Shown here: positions 36,003 through 44,738 of the stretch, one piece after another
Layout: every line of letters begins with the position of its first letter
Numbering within the stretch: position 1 is the stretch's first letter
Assembly (NCBI GenBank): GCA_023667145.1
Contig: JAMPAQ010000001.1
Span: 657,329 to 721,328, forward strand
DNA from: Pseudoflavonifractor sp.
GTDB taxonomy: Bacteria > Bacteroidota > Bacteroidia > Bacteroidales > Muribaculaceae
Direction: 5' to 3'
DNA length: 64,000 nt
Notes under the pieces: model-generated
What the model was told of the DNA's origin: nothing
Seen by the model: the letters and a program-made list of their open reading frames with translations, nothing else
Databases searched by the model: none
Program-made: the position numbers and the translations under genes

Positions 36003-36725
36003 ATGGAACAACCACAAATGACTTATTCGATATTCTGCGATGAAAGTTGTCATCTGCAATTTGACAGCAGTGATGTCTTGTGTATAGGGGCAATAGTAAT
36101 ACAGGATGAATATATTGACACCTACAAGAACGAGCTAAAACGCATAAAAAGCAAGCATGGCATACTTCATGAATTGAAATGGAATACTGTAAGCCGCACT
36201 CATCTCCCTATGTATGATGAGATTATTCGTCTATTCTTTATGTCACCGATAACTTTTCGGAGTATTCTCATAAAAAACAAGTCTAATATACAAGCTCGTT
36301 CATTGGGGAAAGATGAATATAATCGTTTCTATTACTCGGTGATAGAGAGACTAATTCGGTTTATCATCCGTCATAACCCCAGGAACGTCAATTCGTACCG
36401 GGTCTTTCTTGACCTCAAAGATAATCATGGCAAAATAAAACTTGCTTCCGTACACAAGGAATTGACAAACATGGTAGGAACAGACGACATAATCAGGTCG
36501 ATGCAAAATATCCGTTCGTATGAATCACAGTTCATACAGCTTGCCGATATAATAACGGGGGCAATAACGTATCGTGCAAGAGGATTGAATGGGAGTGAGG
36601 CCAAAACTCACATCATAAGGCTTATCGAAGATTTATCGGGTTATCGGCTTGATGAGGGTACGGAACCAGGAGATAACAAATTTGCAATTTACGATTTTCA
36701 ACCAAAGAGAAAGAATGGTCAATAG
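36003..36725 (+). CDS. DUF3800 domain protein
   Basis: A 240-aa protein of the DUF3800 family, predicted to have an RNase H-like fold and often found in mobile or defence-associated DNA. Typical sites are YSIFCDESCHLQF (the opening acidic DES), VFLDLKDNHGK, and the late QFIQLADIITGAITY. The start MEQPQMTY follows directly on the promoter; an upstream TTG in frame precedes it. The gene is clearly more AT-rich than porX and tsaE on either side and overlaps the next gene by 11 bp. Function is not established; a nuclease or RNA-processing role is an inference from fold. Confidence 0.82.
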   Translation: MEQPQMTYSIFCDESCHLQFDSSDVLCIGAIVIQDEYIDTYKNELKRIKSKHGILHELKWNTVSRTHLPMYDEIIRLFFMSPITFRSILIKNKSNIQARSLGKDEYNRFYYSVIERLIRFIIRHNPRNVNSYRVFLDLKDNHGKIKLASVHKELTNMVGTDDIIRSMQNIRSYESQFIQLADIITGAITYRARGLNGSEAKTHIIRLIEDLSGYRLDEGTEPGDNKFAIYDFQPKRKNGQ

Positions 36726-37251
36726 CGATGTACAGGGAATGTTGCAGCCATACTTCGATTGTGAATTGTCGGTTGATGACAAGGCTAAGATATTGGAACT
36801 ACACGAAAGATTCAGGGACGATATTCTATCCAAAAAGGTAAATCTTGACGGTGTGGAACTAATCGTAAAGCCATATCCCTACAATCGCTCACATAAGGAT
36901 GCCCTCCCCGAGTGGTTTGATGGCTTGTTGGAAAAGTTTGTGCATGTAGTGACAAGAGATACTAAAGAAAACAGATACAAGACCTCCAGGATTGTAAGGG
37001 AATTTCGGTCGGAGCGTGCAGTACGAATACATTGGATAAAACCGATTTTAGAAAACGCCTCAGACAAACGTATCACACGATTCAGGTATCTTGAAAATAC
37101 TGGACGCGAACGTGAATATTTTTGGTATCGGGCCAAAGGTTACATGGTAGTTGTTGAGTACGTCAGTCCGTTCTTCGCATTAATTACAGGGTTTTGCGTG
37201 GACAGTTCCAACCATGCCTACTATATGCGCAAATATCAAAACAGAATATAA
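36715..37251 (+). CDS. Unrecognised 178-aa protein, possible BECR-fold RNase-like
   Basis: Starts at the ATG of MVNSDVQGMLQPYF inside the end of the DUF3800 gene, so the two are translationally coupled. I do not recognise the N-terminal half. The second half, with RAVRIHWIKPILENASDKR, YFWYRAKGYMVVVEYV and FFALITGFCVD, looks like the barnase-EndoU-colicin-RelE type nuclease domains found in phage and polymorphic toxins (order: Arg-rich helix, WI helix, then three strands with a YxVV and an LITxF strand). This is pattern recognition only. AT-rich like its partner. A toxin or defence effector is a reasonable guess; no antitoxin gene is obvious. Confidence 0.55.
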   Translation: MVNSDVQGMLQPYFDCELSVDDKAKILELHERFRDDILSKKVNLDGVELIVKPYPYNRSHKDALPEWFDGLLEKFVHVVTRDTKENRYKTSRIVREFRSERAVRIHWIKPILENASDKRITRFRYLENTGREREYFWYRAKGYMVVVEYVSPFFALITGFCVDSSNHAYYMRKYQNRI

Positions 37252-37276
37252 AAAAACCGCATTTACGGTAATGCGG
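37250..37276 (-). terminator. Minus-strand terminator abutting the nuclease-like gene
   Basis: On the minus strand CCGCATT (37270-37276) and AATGCGG (37257-37263) form a 7-bp stem with a 6-nt loop, followed directly by seven T residues. The orientation is opposite to the surrounding genes. The T run ends at the stop of the 178-aa gene. Confidence 0.7.
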
Positions 37277-37306
37277 CCAACCAAGTCTTTCGTTCTTCGA
37301 TCGATG
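37250..37306 (-). ncRNA. Candidate small RNA of about 55 nt
   Basis: An ideal minus-strand promoter at 37312-37343 and a minus-strand terminator at 37250-37276 define a transcript too short to code for a protein. It ends exactly at, and converges with, the 3' end of the nuclease-like gene. The 5' half contains the self-complementary TCGATCGA. It could be a regulatory RNA for the cassette or a remnant of a lost gene; only the signals are seen. Confidence 0.45.
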
Positions 37307-37311
37307 ACGTT

Positions 37312-37343
37312 GCAAAGTTAGCTATTATTTATAACTTTACAAA
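37312..37343 (-). promoter_or_regulatory. Minus-strand promoter of the candidate small RNA
   Basis: Minus-strand TTTG (37340-37343), exactly 19 bp, then TAACTTTGC (37312-37320): one of the best promoter matches in the window, yet no minus-strand gene follows it. Confidence 0.7.
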
Positions 37344-37499
37344 ATTCCAACGACGATACGAAGAGCAATGTTCATACAAAAGCATCATGGTATATCAATT
37401 ATGCAGATTATCACGATTATCCCTCCGACAATCTCAGAAGACATCCCCTCGAAGGCTACAAAAAAGGGGTGGGACAGATGGACGTTGGGGAAAAATGTG

Positions 37500-37508
37500 T
37501 ACTTTTGC
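37500..37508 (+). promoter_or_regulatory. Promoter of tsaE-birA
   Basis: TACTTTTGC is a full -7 match 38 bp before the tsaE ATG; no -33 box is visible. It supports the ATG at 37547 over an in-frame start at 37469. The rest of 37344-37499 shows nothing recognisable. Confidence 0.55.
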
Positions 37509-37546
37509 AAAGAGGAGGCAACAGCCCCCCTGTAAACTGCCTGATT

Positions 37547-37981
37547 ATGGAAACCATCACGATAAAATCCCTTGACGAGATAGACGAGGCAGCACGCCGG
37601 TTTGTAGAGCAGATGGGCGATGAGACCGTCTACGCGTTCCACGGCCCCATGGGCGTGGGAAAGACCACGTTCATCAATGCCCTGTGTCGTGCGCTCGGTG
37701 TCAGCGACGACCCCACCGGCTCACCCACGTTCTCAATCATCAACGAGTACCGCTCCGACACGACAGCCGAACTGATATACCACTTTGACCTCTACCGTAT
37801 AGAGTCGCTTGAGGAAGCGTTTGACATCGGGGTCGAGGATTACTTTGACTCAGGGGCGCTCTGTCTGCTCGAATGGCCCGAACGCATCGCCGATATCCTG
37901 CCCGATGACACGGTACGTGTTGACATTGAGTTGCTTGATGACGACTCGCGCCGCCTGACCATAAAGGCTCCGGGCCAATGA
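37547..37981 (+). CDS. tsaE: tRNA threonylcarbamoyladenosine biosynthesis ATPase TsaE
   Basis: ATPase subunit of the TsaBDE complex that makes t6A37 on ANN-decoding tRNAs. The 144-aa chain has the P-loop [10 protein letters not shown], then [19 protein letters not shown] and [18 protein letters not shown], followed by LLEWPERI. The start METITIKSL fits the family. It overlaps birA by 4 bp (ATGA). In related genomes tsaE tends to follow porX directly (from memory), which would make the AT-rich cassette between them an insertion. Confidence 0.94.
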   Translation: METITIKSLDEIDEAARRFVEQMGDETVYAFHGPMGVGKTTFINALCRALGVSDDPTGSPTFSIINEYRSDTTAELIYHFDLYRIESLEEAFDIGVEDYFDSGALCLLEWPERIADILPDDTVRVDIELLDDDSRRLTIKAPGQ

Positions 37982-38724
37982 CCCGGCCACAGATAATAAA
38001 GCTCGACCATGCCACCTCAACCAACACCTATCTCGCCGGGATAGCTGCCACGGCCCCCCACGGCATGGTGGTAGCGGCAAGCGAGCAATCGGCAGGCCGG
38101 GGACAGCGCGGCAACAGCTGGGAGGCACAACCGGGATGCAACCTCACATTCTCGATGCTGCTGCGTCCCGTCCATATCGACGCACGCGAGCAATTTGCCA
38201 TCTCTGAGGCTGTCGCGGTTGCCATCGTCGAAGTCCTGCGCCAACGCATCACCGACATCCCGGTAAAGGTCAAATGGCCCAATGACATCTATGTCGGCGA
38301 CAGCAAGATATGCGGCATACTCATCGAAAACTCCATCACCGGGACAGCGATAAGCTACTCAATCGTCGGCATCGGCATCAACGTGAACCAGCAGCGGTTT
38401 CTCTCCGATGCCCCCAATCCCATATCGCTGATAAATGTCACAGGCACCGAGACCGACCTTGACGAACTGCTCATCGAGACAAGCTGTGAGATACTGTCAA
38501 CGTTTGACAGCCTGTGCCGCCGCTCGACAATGCCCGCCCTCCACCGTCGCTACCTCTCCATGATGTGGCGCGGCGAGGGCTATCATCCCTACATCGAGAC
38601 CGCCACGGGAAGCCCGTTCTCGGCCATGATTGCCGATGTCAGCCCCGATGGCACGCTATGGCTCGTCGATACCAACGGCCTCCGGCGCTCCTATGCGTTC
38701 AAGGAGGTCTCTTATGTCATCTGA
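37978..38724 (+). CDS. birA: Biotin--[acetyl-CoA carboxylase] ligase
   Basis: Joins biotin, through biotinyl-AMP, to the biotin carrier of carboxylases. The 248-aa chain has the class I layout without the N-terminal DNA-binding domain, so it is an enzyme and not the biotin repressor. The biotin-binding loop [35 protein letters not shown] (catalytic lysine in KWPND) and IGIGINVNQ are intact, and the small C-terminal SH3-like domain is present. Translationally coupled to tsaE. Confidence 0.94.
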   Translation: MTRPQIIKLDHATSTNTYLAGIAATAPHGMVVAASEQSAGRGQRGNSWEAQPGCNLTFSMLLRPVHIDAREQFAISEAVAVAIVEVLRQRITDIPVKVKWPNDIYVGDSKICGILIENSITGTAISYSIVGIGINVNQQRFLSDAPNPISLINVTGTETDLDELLIETSCEILSTFDSLCRRSTMPALHRRYLSMMWRGEGYHPYIETATGSPFSAMIADVSPDGTLWLVDTNGLRRSYAFKEVSYVI

Positions 38725-38760
38725 CCCAGCCGATTTTATCCGTTTTATCGGGGAGCAAAA

Positions 38761-38793
38761 TTGTGATTTACCGATTATTTGAGGTAACTTTGC
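38761..38793 (+). promoter_or_regulatory. Promoter of the serine acetyltransferase gene
   Basis: TTG (38761-38763), 21-bp spacer, TAACTTTGC (38785-38793); the ATG follows 38 bp later. Confidence 0.65.
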
Positions 38794-38830
38794 AGCTCAC
38801 AACCGTCACCGCAACGAAAACTTTGAAATA

Positions 38831-39751
38831 ATGGGAACCGACGAACGACACGTTAATGTGATGAAGGCAGTCGTAGACGAGCTGTCACAGGTCGCAGGCA
38901 TGGGAGACATGTGCCACATGAGATGGCGCGGAGAACCGCTACCCTCCGAGGATGCCATAAAGATGATCATACGATTGTCACGGGCCGTCATATTCCCGGG
39001 ATTCTTTGGTGACAGCAATGTCGACCGTTTCAACATCGCCTATCACATGGGCATAAACGTCGAGAAGCTCTATGAGGTGCTTGTCGACCAGATAACCGCC
39101 GGACTCTGTCTCGTGGCCGACTGTGACAGACGTCCCGATGTAGGGGAGTTGTCCGACACCGCCCGACGCAAGGCCGAGGCTTTCATCGCCCGCCTGCCCG
39201 AGTTGCGGCGGTTGCTCTACACCGATGTCACGGCGACCTACAACGGTGACCCCGCTGCCGTCTCAAACGAAGAGGTCATATACTGCTATCCCGCGATACG
39301 CGCCATCTCCAACTACCGCATAGCCCACGAGCTTGTCACGCTCGATGTCCCGGTGATACCCCGCATGATCTCGGAGCAGGCCCACAGCGAGACCGGCATC
39401 GACATACACCCCGCCGCGACAATAGGCGAGTCGTTTACCATCGACCACGGTACGGGTGTGGTGGTCGGGGCTACGGCCATCATAGGCAACAATGTCAAGA
39501 TATACCAGGGCGTGACCCTCGGAGCCAAGAGCTTTGACCTTGATGAGAACAACAACCCCGTCAAGGGCATACCCCGCCACCCCATAATCGGCGACAACGT
39601 CATCATCTACTCCAACACCTCGATACTCGGACGCATCACGGTGGGTGCCAATGCCGTCATCGGCGGTAACATCTGGGTGACCGAGAATGTCGCTGAGGGT
39701 GAGAAACTCGTACAGGCCAAGGCCGACAACATAGTGAGACTGAAACAATAG
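38831..39751 (+). CDS. cysE: Serine O-acetyltransferase (CysE/EpsC-type)
   Basis: Acetylates L-serine with acetyl-CoA, the first committed step to cysteine. The 306-aa chain has an N-terminal helical domain (about 1-180) and a left-handed beta-helix of hexapeptide repeats (about 190-300), with IDIHPAATIGESFTIDHGTGVVVGATAIIG (key residues: the catalytic His of IDHGTGVV) and QGVTLGAKSF. The longer N-terminal part resembles the EpsC branch common in Bacteroidota. The RNA methyltransferase gene follows 27 bp later and is probably cotranscribed. Confidence 0.9.
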   Translation: MGTDERHVNVMKAVVDELSQVAGMGDMCHMRWRGEPLPSEDAIKMIIRLSRAVIFPGFFGDSNVDRFNIAYHMGINVEKLYEVLVDQITAGLCLVADCDRRPDVGELSDTARRKAEAFIARLPELRRLLYTDVTATYNGDPAAVSNEEVIYCYPAIRAISNYRIAHELVTLDVPVIPRMISEQAHSETGIDIHPAATIGESFTIDHGTGVVVGATAIIGNNVKIYQGVTLGAKSFDLDENNNPVKGIPRHPIIGDNVIIYSNTSILGRITVGANAVIGGNIWVTENVAEGEKLVQAKADNIVRLKQ

Positions 39752-39778
39752 CATTCCCCAATACTACACAACACTGCA

Positions 39779-41506
39779 ATGAACCCCCAATTTGAAATGG
39801 TGGCCAAGACCTTCAAGGGACTTGAAGACGTGCTGGCACAGGAACTCATCTCGCTCGGAGCGTCAAATGTCGAGCCGGGACTGAGAATGGTATCGTTTGA
39901 GGGAGACCTCGCGATGATGTACCGCGCCAACCTCTGCTGCCGCACGGCCCTGCGCATACTCAAGCCCATCTACAAGTTCATCGCCGCCGACACCGACACA
40001 CTCTATGACATGGTCAAGGAGTTTGACTGGGCCCAGGTACTATCACTCGACAAGACATTTGCCATCGACACGACGGTCAACTCCGACGAGTTTGCCCACT
40101 CACGCTTTGTCACCTACCGTGTCAAGGACGCGATTGTCGACCACTTCAAGGACAAGTTCGGCCCTGACAAGCGTCCCGGTGTCCGACAGGATGCCGATGT
40201 ACTCATAAACGTACACATTTCGGGTGACCGGGTGACCCTGTCGCTCGACTCGTCGGGCGAGTCGCTTCACAAGCGCGGCTACCGTGTAGCCCAGACCGAC
40301 GCGCCGATAAACGAGGTCCTCGCCGCCGGCATCATACTCAAGACCGGATGGCGTGGTGACACACCGTTTGTCGATCCCATGTGCGGCTCGGGAACATTCC
40401 TTGTCGAGGCCGCGCTGATTGCAGCCAACATCAATCCCGGAGTCTACCGCAAAGGGTTTGCCTTTGAGCAATGGCCCGACTTTGACGAGGAGCTGTTTGA
40501 GAGCATCTATGACGATGATTCCGAAGAGCGCGAGCCGGTCTACAAGATATATGGGGCCGACATCTCTCCCAAGGCTATAGCCATAGCCCAGGCCAACGCC
40601 AAGCAAGCCGGGGTGTCAAAATACATCGACTTTGAGATACGTCCCATCGCCAAGTGGGAGGAGGCTCCCGAGCCGGCGGGCGTACTCGTCACCAACCCGC
40701 CCTACGGCGAACGCATCAGCGTCGACGACATGGACGACCTCTATGCCACCATAGGCTCACGACTGAAGCACGTATTCCAGGGTTGGCACGCGTGGATAAT
40801 AGCCCCGGCCAACGACTATGTCAAGAAGATAGGTCTCGCCCCGTCGCTGCGCGAGGAGCTGATGAACGGCTCGATAGAGTGTGAGTTGCGCGAGTATGTC
40901 ATCTTTGACGGCGACTACAACGCGTTCCGTCGCGAGGGAGGCACCATAAAGAACCACGCCCGCGCCGACAAGACCGACAAGCCGCGTCCAAGACGCATGA
41001 CCGACAAGGAGTGGAAGATGGATGCACGCCGCAAGGGCTTTGGAGGAAAGGAGGGACGCGACAAGAGTCGTTCTGACAAGCCATTCCGCGACCGCCGCAA
41101 GTCGGACGAGCGTCCGGGCAACAGTCGCGAGGAAAGATTCGGCAAAGACCGATTCAGCAAGGATAAATTCGGCAAAGGCCGATTCGACAGGGACAAGTTT
41201 GGCAAGGAGCGATTTGGCAAGGAGCGGTCGACCGACCGCAGCCGGGGCGTTGACCGTGACTCACGCCCGGCGCGTCCCCGCAATCCGCTTGAGGAGCGCT
41301 ACCACAGCGACCGCCGCCGTTTCAACGACCCGGTTGATGCTGCGACACCGCTCAACGAGATACGCCGCCGCAACGAGCACGCGCTCAAGTCCATCACCGG
41401 GCGACAGCCGTCACTTCCACCATCTGATGGACGCATCATGCGCTCACGCGGATGGAAGAAAGGCGGTCTCAAATCGCCGTCTGATGACACTCCCGCCGAC
41501 GAGTGA
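39779..41506 (+). CDS. THUMP-domain RNA methyltransferase (RlmL-like) with long basic tail
   Basis: Predicted class I SAM-dependent rRNA methyltransferase. A THUMP RNA-binding domain (about 45-160) precedes the methyltransferase fold, with SAM motif VDPMCGSGTFLVEAALIA (about 200) and catalytic TNPPYGERI (about 300), typical of N2-guanine methyltransferases such as RlmL. The core matches a common Bacteroidota family. Unusually, residues from about 385 to 575 form an Arg/Lys/Asp-rich, low-complexity tail with a repeated unit of the form F-G-K-x-R-F (GKDRFSKDKFGKGRFDRDKF). That tail is probably disordered and could bind RNA. A terminator follows the stop. Confidence 0.9.
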   Translation: MNPQFEMVAKTFKGLEDVLAQELISLGASNVEPGLRMVSFEGDLAMMYRANLCCRTALRILKPIYKFIAADTDTLYDMVKEFDWAQVLSLDKTFAIDTTVNSDEFAHSRFVTYRVKDAIVDHFKDKFGPDKRPGVRQDADVLINVHISGDRVTLSLDSSGESLHKRGYRVAQTDAPINEVLAAGIILKTGWRGDTPFVDPMCGSGTFLVEAALIAANINPGVYRKGFAFEQWPDFDEELFESIYDDDSEEREPVYKIYGADISPKAIAIAQANAKQAGVSKYIDFEIRPIAKWEEAPEPAGVLVTNPPYGERISVDDMDDLYATIGSRLKHVFQGWHAWIIAPANDYVKKIGLAPSLREELMNGSIECELREYVIFDGDYNAFRREGGTIKNHARADKTDKPRPRRMTDKEWKMDARRKGFGGKEGRDKSRSDKPFRDRRKSDERPGNSREERFGKDRFSKDKFGKGRFDRDKFGKERFGKERSTDRSRGVDRDSRPARPRNPLEERYHSDRRRFNDPVDAATPLNEIRRRNEHALKSITGRQPSLPPSDGRIMRSRGWKKGGLKSPSDDTPADE

Positions 41507-41529
41507 CGCGGCATCATAACGACACAACA

Positions 41530-41562
41530 AGGGGATGGGCCACATGGTCCATCCCCTCTTTT
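41530..41562 (+). terminator. Terminator after the RNA methyltransferase gene
   Basis: GGGGATGGGCC (41531-41541) pairs with GGTCCATCCCC (41546-41556), 11 bp with one wobble and a 4-nt loop, followed by TCTTTTT. It lies between convergent genes. Confidence 0.85.
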
Positions 41563-41640
41563 TATAAGGACATCATGCCATAAGAGACATAATGTCCATC
41601 GACAGATAAAGGTATTTGACAGATATAAGCGTGATTCCCG

Positions 41641-42801
41641 CTATGCCCCAAACACTACGTTGAATATCTTCTCGGCACGCACCTTGCCATCCTCCGACAC
41701 GACCGTTATCTTCACCTCGTGGGGACGACCGTCCATAAACTCCTTAATGTTGGTAAACCTTATGATATAGGAGTTCTGCATGGCGCCTGTCACAGGCAGG
41801 TCATCAAGCGACACGCCGGTAAACGATGAACTGGTATAAAGTGTCGTACCACCCGTATATTCCGACATACGCCAAGGGTATTCCTCACTTAGCAACCTCT
41901 CGGTAAAGTTATTGTAACTGCTATAAACGGTGTGGATTGTACCCTGGGAGGTATTCCAATTTGTCTGACCGTTCAAGAACTCGACAGAATAACTCGATTT
42001 CCCATTTGGTTGGTTAGGCTCATCGGTAAAATTCACATAGATACGGTTTGCTCCAGAACGGAATGAGAAATAATTATCGGCAAACAGGAGAGCCGCCATT
42101 CCACACTCATTCCAACCGTTACTATAATTGGAAGCACCATACGACAATACGTCCTTATTGTTGCCGTCAAATCCGAAAGTACGGCTTGTCCCGGTAGCAC
42201 GATTAAGGTAATCACTCAATTTATCATACGTCGTAATATCAATTGCTCCTGTTATATCACCGTCATACCCCACGCAACCAAAGCGCACGTCAATGGTAGC
42301 GCTCAGTTTCTGTGCCCATGCGGTAATGTCGCGTGCGATGGCATCAGCCTCCTCGCTCATACTGCCGGAATTATCGACAAGAAACACTACATCATTGAGT
42401 ATCACGCGGTCGGTGTTATCGTCAATCGTGTTGTACACGTCAATACCCTTGGGCTTGCCGTCTACCTCAACCCATACGTTCTGACGGCCATTCTTGTTGC
42501 CGCCGGTGCCGATGAGGCGCAGCCACTCGTATGTCTCGGGGTTTTGCACGCCGGTCATGTCGACACGCACCACGGTAAAACCGTTCTCGTCCTCGGTGGC
42601 ATACTGGATGTTGGGTATCGAGGCGGTCGGCACCGTCACCTCGGGATTGGGGTCAGCCAACGTGTCATCGGGGATGCCGGTGGGATTGCCCTGCTCAAGC
42701 ACTATCGTGTCATCACCGTCACTCAAGCATGATGTGAGCGTGAAAGCTCCCATGACGGCACATGCACAAATCAATCTGATAAAACTGTTCTTATTCATCA
42801 T
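41641..42801 (-). CDS. von Willebrand factor A domain lipoprotein
   Basis: A 386-aa exported lipoprotein with lipobox FTLTSCLS (C25). A vWA domain (about 135-320) opens with VVFLVDNSGSMSEEADAI, whose D143, S145 and S147 form the MIDAS metal site. A short, Pro-rich acidic spacer lies before it. The C-terminal 60 residues are beta-rich and may be a separate small domain. Likely anchored at the outer membrane as a ligand-binding or surface protein; partner unknown. It lies 43 bp after the OmpA-family gene on the same strand with no clear promoter between, so the two may act together. Confidence 0.82.
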   Translation of the reverse strand: MMNKNSFIRLICACAVMGAFTLTSCLSDGDDTIVLEQGNPTGIPDDTLADPNPEVTVPTASIPNIQYATEDENGFTVVRVDMTGVQNPETYEWLRLIGTGGNKNGRQNVWVEVDGKPKGIDVYNTIDDNTDRVILNDVVFLVDNSGSMSEEADAIARDITAWAQKLSATIDVRFGCVGYDGDITGAIDITTYDKLSDYLNRATGTSRTFGFDGNNKDVLSYGASNYSNGWNECGMAALLFADNYFSFRSGANRIYVNFTDEPNQPNGKSSYSVEFLNGQTNWNTSQGTIHTVYSSYNNFTERLLSEEYPWRMSEYTGGTTLYTSSSFTGVSLDDLPVTGAMQNSYIIRFTNIKEFMDGRPHEVKITVVSEDGKVRAEKIFNVVFGA

Positions 42802-42844
42802 TGTATTTATATCTCTGTTATTGTTGTATCTGTATTATTCCACA

Positions 42845-44131
42845 TTATTTAAGTATCTCAAACTCTACACGACGGTTGAGCATACGCCCCTCCTCGGTGT
42901 CGTTGTCGGCAAGAGGCTTGGACATGCCGTAGTAGCTGTAGCTCAAACGGTCCTTAGGCACTCCACGGCGCTCAAGGTATCTGACGACCGAACGGGCACG
43001 CTCCTTTGACAACTTCATGTTAAACTCCTCCGTGCCAACGTTGTCGGTGTGTCCCTTGACCTCGACGTGGGAATTGGTGCGTATGAGCGCGGCGGCGAGC
43101 TTGTTGAGATAGGCGTATGACTCGGGCTTGATGTTGCTCTTGCCAAAATCAAAGGTGATGTCATCATTGACCGCGCAGATGGTCTTGCCCTCGACATTCT
43201 CGCCACGGCTCATCATCCCTATGATATCATCGAGTGACAGGCACTTGTTCTCCACCTTGGGGGCAGGAGCGGGTTTCTTCTTGACCGGGGTGGGAGCGGG
43301 CTGGGGCTGCGGCTCCACTGGCGCGGCGGCTTGCTTGCGCGAGAATATGGTCACGGGGATACCAAGTGTGGCCTTTATCTCAAATCCCTGGAACTTGCGT
43401 GTCCCCTCAAGCGGTCCGCCGGTAGGGAAAAACGATGCTATGTTGGGTACCTCACCCTTCTTCTCCTTGCTGCTGTAGGTGTCGGTGAATCCAATCTCAT
43501 AATTGGCCTCGACCCCGAGGAAAAACTTGTTATCGGAGATATGGAACTGATACTTGCAGCCTATGCCGATAGCCCCGGCAAAATAGGCGCTCCTCATGTT
43601 GCTGCTCGACAGGTCGCAGGCATATCCCTCATAATCACCGTCGGTATAGTCGGTCTCGACAGCGAGTTTACCGCCGGTCGAGAAGCCCAATATGGGGGCG
43701 ATGAACACATAGGGGCGCAAAGGCGAGTCGGCCTTGCAGAGATTGTACATGAGCGGCAACCGTATGTCCCAATAGTGGGAATTGAGCTTGTAGAACACAT
43801 CATCAATCTCGTTTGCCTCGTAGTCGAAGTAGCTGCGGCCTATATCGGTCAGACGGCCTCCACGGTTGAGAAACGCCATCTCAAGACGCACTCCAAACTG
43901 ACGCTGACGGCCAAACTCATATTGACCGAAGAAGCTGAACACGCCGCTATTGAGATTCTTTTTCTCGGGGTAGAAAATCTTATCGAGGTTAGAGATTCGC
44001 ATGGCGTTGGTGTGAAACCCGCCCGCTATTCCAAAGTACCAGTCGCCCGCCGGACGGCTTTCCTGGGCTTGTGACACTGCCGGTAGGGCGACAGCAGCCG
44101 CAAGCGCAATTACTAATTTACGCAGTTTCAT
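42845..44131 (-). CDS. OmpA-family outer-membrane protein with N-terminal beta-barrel
   Basis: From MKLRKLVIALAAAVALPAVS (clean signal peptide) the protein is 428 aa; the frame extends 16 codons upstream but those residues precede the signal. Residues about 25-270 form a PorT/OprF-like outer-membrane barrel (WYFGIAGGFHTNAMR, GVRLEMAFLNRGGRL). A Pro/Ala/Lys linker (PQPQPAPTPVKKKPAPAPK) leads to an OmpA peptidoglycan-binding domain (about 330-428) with VEVKGHTDNVGTEEFN and LSKERARSVVRYL. Role is structural: tethering outer membrane to wall. Own promoter at 44176-44184; the vWA lipoprotein follows. Confidence 0.88.
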   Translation of the reverse strand: MKLRKLVIALAAAVALPAVSQAQESRPAGDWYFGIAGGFHTNAMRISNLDKIFYPEKKNLNSGVFSFFGQYEFGRQRQFGVRLEMAFLNRGGRLTDIGRSYFDYEANEIDDVFYKLNSHYWDIRLPLMYNLCKADSPLRPYVFIAPILGFSTGGKLAVETDYTDGDYEGYACDLSSSNMRSAYFAGAIGIGCKYQFHISDNKFFLGVEANYEIGFTDTYSSKEKKGEVPNIASFFPTGGPLEGTRKFQGFEIKATLGIPVTIFSRKQAAAPVEPQPQPAPTPVKKKPAPAPKVENKCLSLDDIIGMMSRGENVEGKTICAVNDDITFDFGKSNIKPESYAYLNKLAAALIRTNSHVEVKGHTDNVGTEEFNMKLSKERARSVVRYLERRGVPKDRLSYSYYGMSKPLADNDTEEGRMLNRRVEFEILK

Positions 44132-44175
44132 GATTATATCTATGATTGTTGGTTTATTGCACGAGTATTTACCGT

Positions 44176-44184
44176 GCAAATATA
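44176..44184 (-). promoter_or_regulatory. Promoter of the OmpA/vWA pair
   Basis: Minus-strand TATATTTGC, 45 bp before the OmpA-family ATG. No properly spaced TTTG is visible. Confidence 0.5.
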
Positions 44185-44261
44185 CTCCCCCCGGTCAATA
44201 TGACTTCCCCTCGGCGCGTCGGGATTTACGACAAAACCGTCTGACTTTCCGACACCACTGC

Positions 44262-44600
44262 CTATTCATCTCCCCCGCCATCGGGGTCGGCAGCATCATC
44301 AATACGCAGCACGATACGGCTGCACCGGATCAGCCGCTCACGGGATATGTGTATAGTCAGTGTCGCATCGTCCTCATCCCTGGGTGCGTTCCCCCCATTC
44401 AGATACACATTGCTCAGGAAGTCGTAGCCCAACACCCTCGATATGAGCATGAGCCTCTCCACATCTATGCTTTGACATCCAAAGAGATAGTAGAGTGACT
44501 GTCGCTCACAGTTGATGCGGCGGGCAAACTCCTTGTAAGGCATACCGCTCTCGTCGAGCTTAGCCTTGATGATGTGTCCGATGTGTGGTTGTGTTGGCAA
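44262..44600 (-). CDS. XRE-like helix-turn-helix protein
   Basis: 112 aa. The N-terminal half, IGHIIKAKLDESGMPYKEFA and RQSLYYLFGCQSIDVERLM, is an HTH domain of a type common in Bacteroidales; the rest is acidic with a short beta region. The only start available before an in-frame stop is a TTG at 44600. Probably a DNA-binding regulator. It reads towards the OmpA/vWA genes, but that pair has its own promoter, so regulation of them is only a guess. Confidence 0.7.
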   Translation of the reverse strand: MPTQPHIGHIIKAKLDESGMPYKEFARRINCERQSLYYLFGCQSIDVERLMLISRVLGYDFLSNVYLNGGNAPRDEDDATLTIHISRERLIRCSRIVLRIDDAADPDGGGDE

Positions 44601-44644
44601 TATCGGTTACGTTAACTGCCGCCCCCTTGCGGCTGCGTGATACT

Positions 44645-44738
44645 CAATAAAGAAGGCGTAGGGGGATGTCGCGCTTATCCCTCATTCAGGCCTTCGCACT
44701 GCCCACCTTCAAGGATAAGCAACGCATCGGCCTACGCC
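44645..44738 (-). terminator. Long stem-loop ending the candidate RNA
   Basis: On the minus strand, GGCGTAGG (44731-44738) pairs with CCTACGCC (44655-44662), continued inward by GATG/CATC and a 9-bp UGCUUAUCC/GGAUAAGCG helix (44713-44721 with 44672-44680), separated by symmetric internal loops. TTCTTTATTG follows. It may be both part of the RNA fold and the terminator. Confidence 0.55.
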
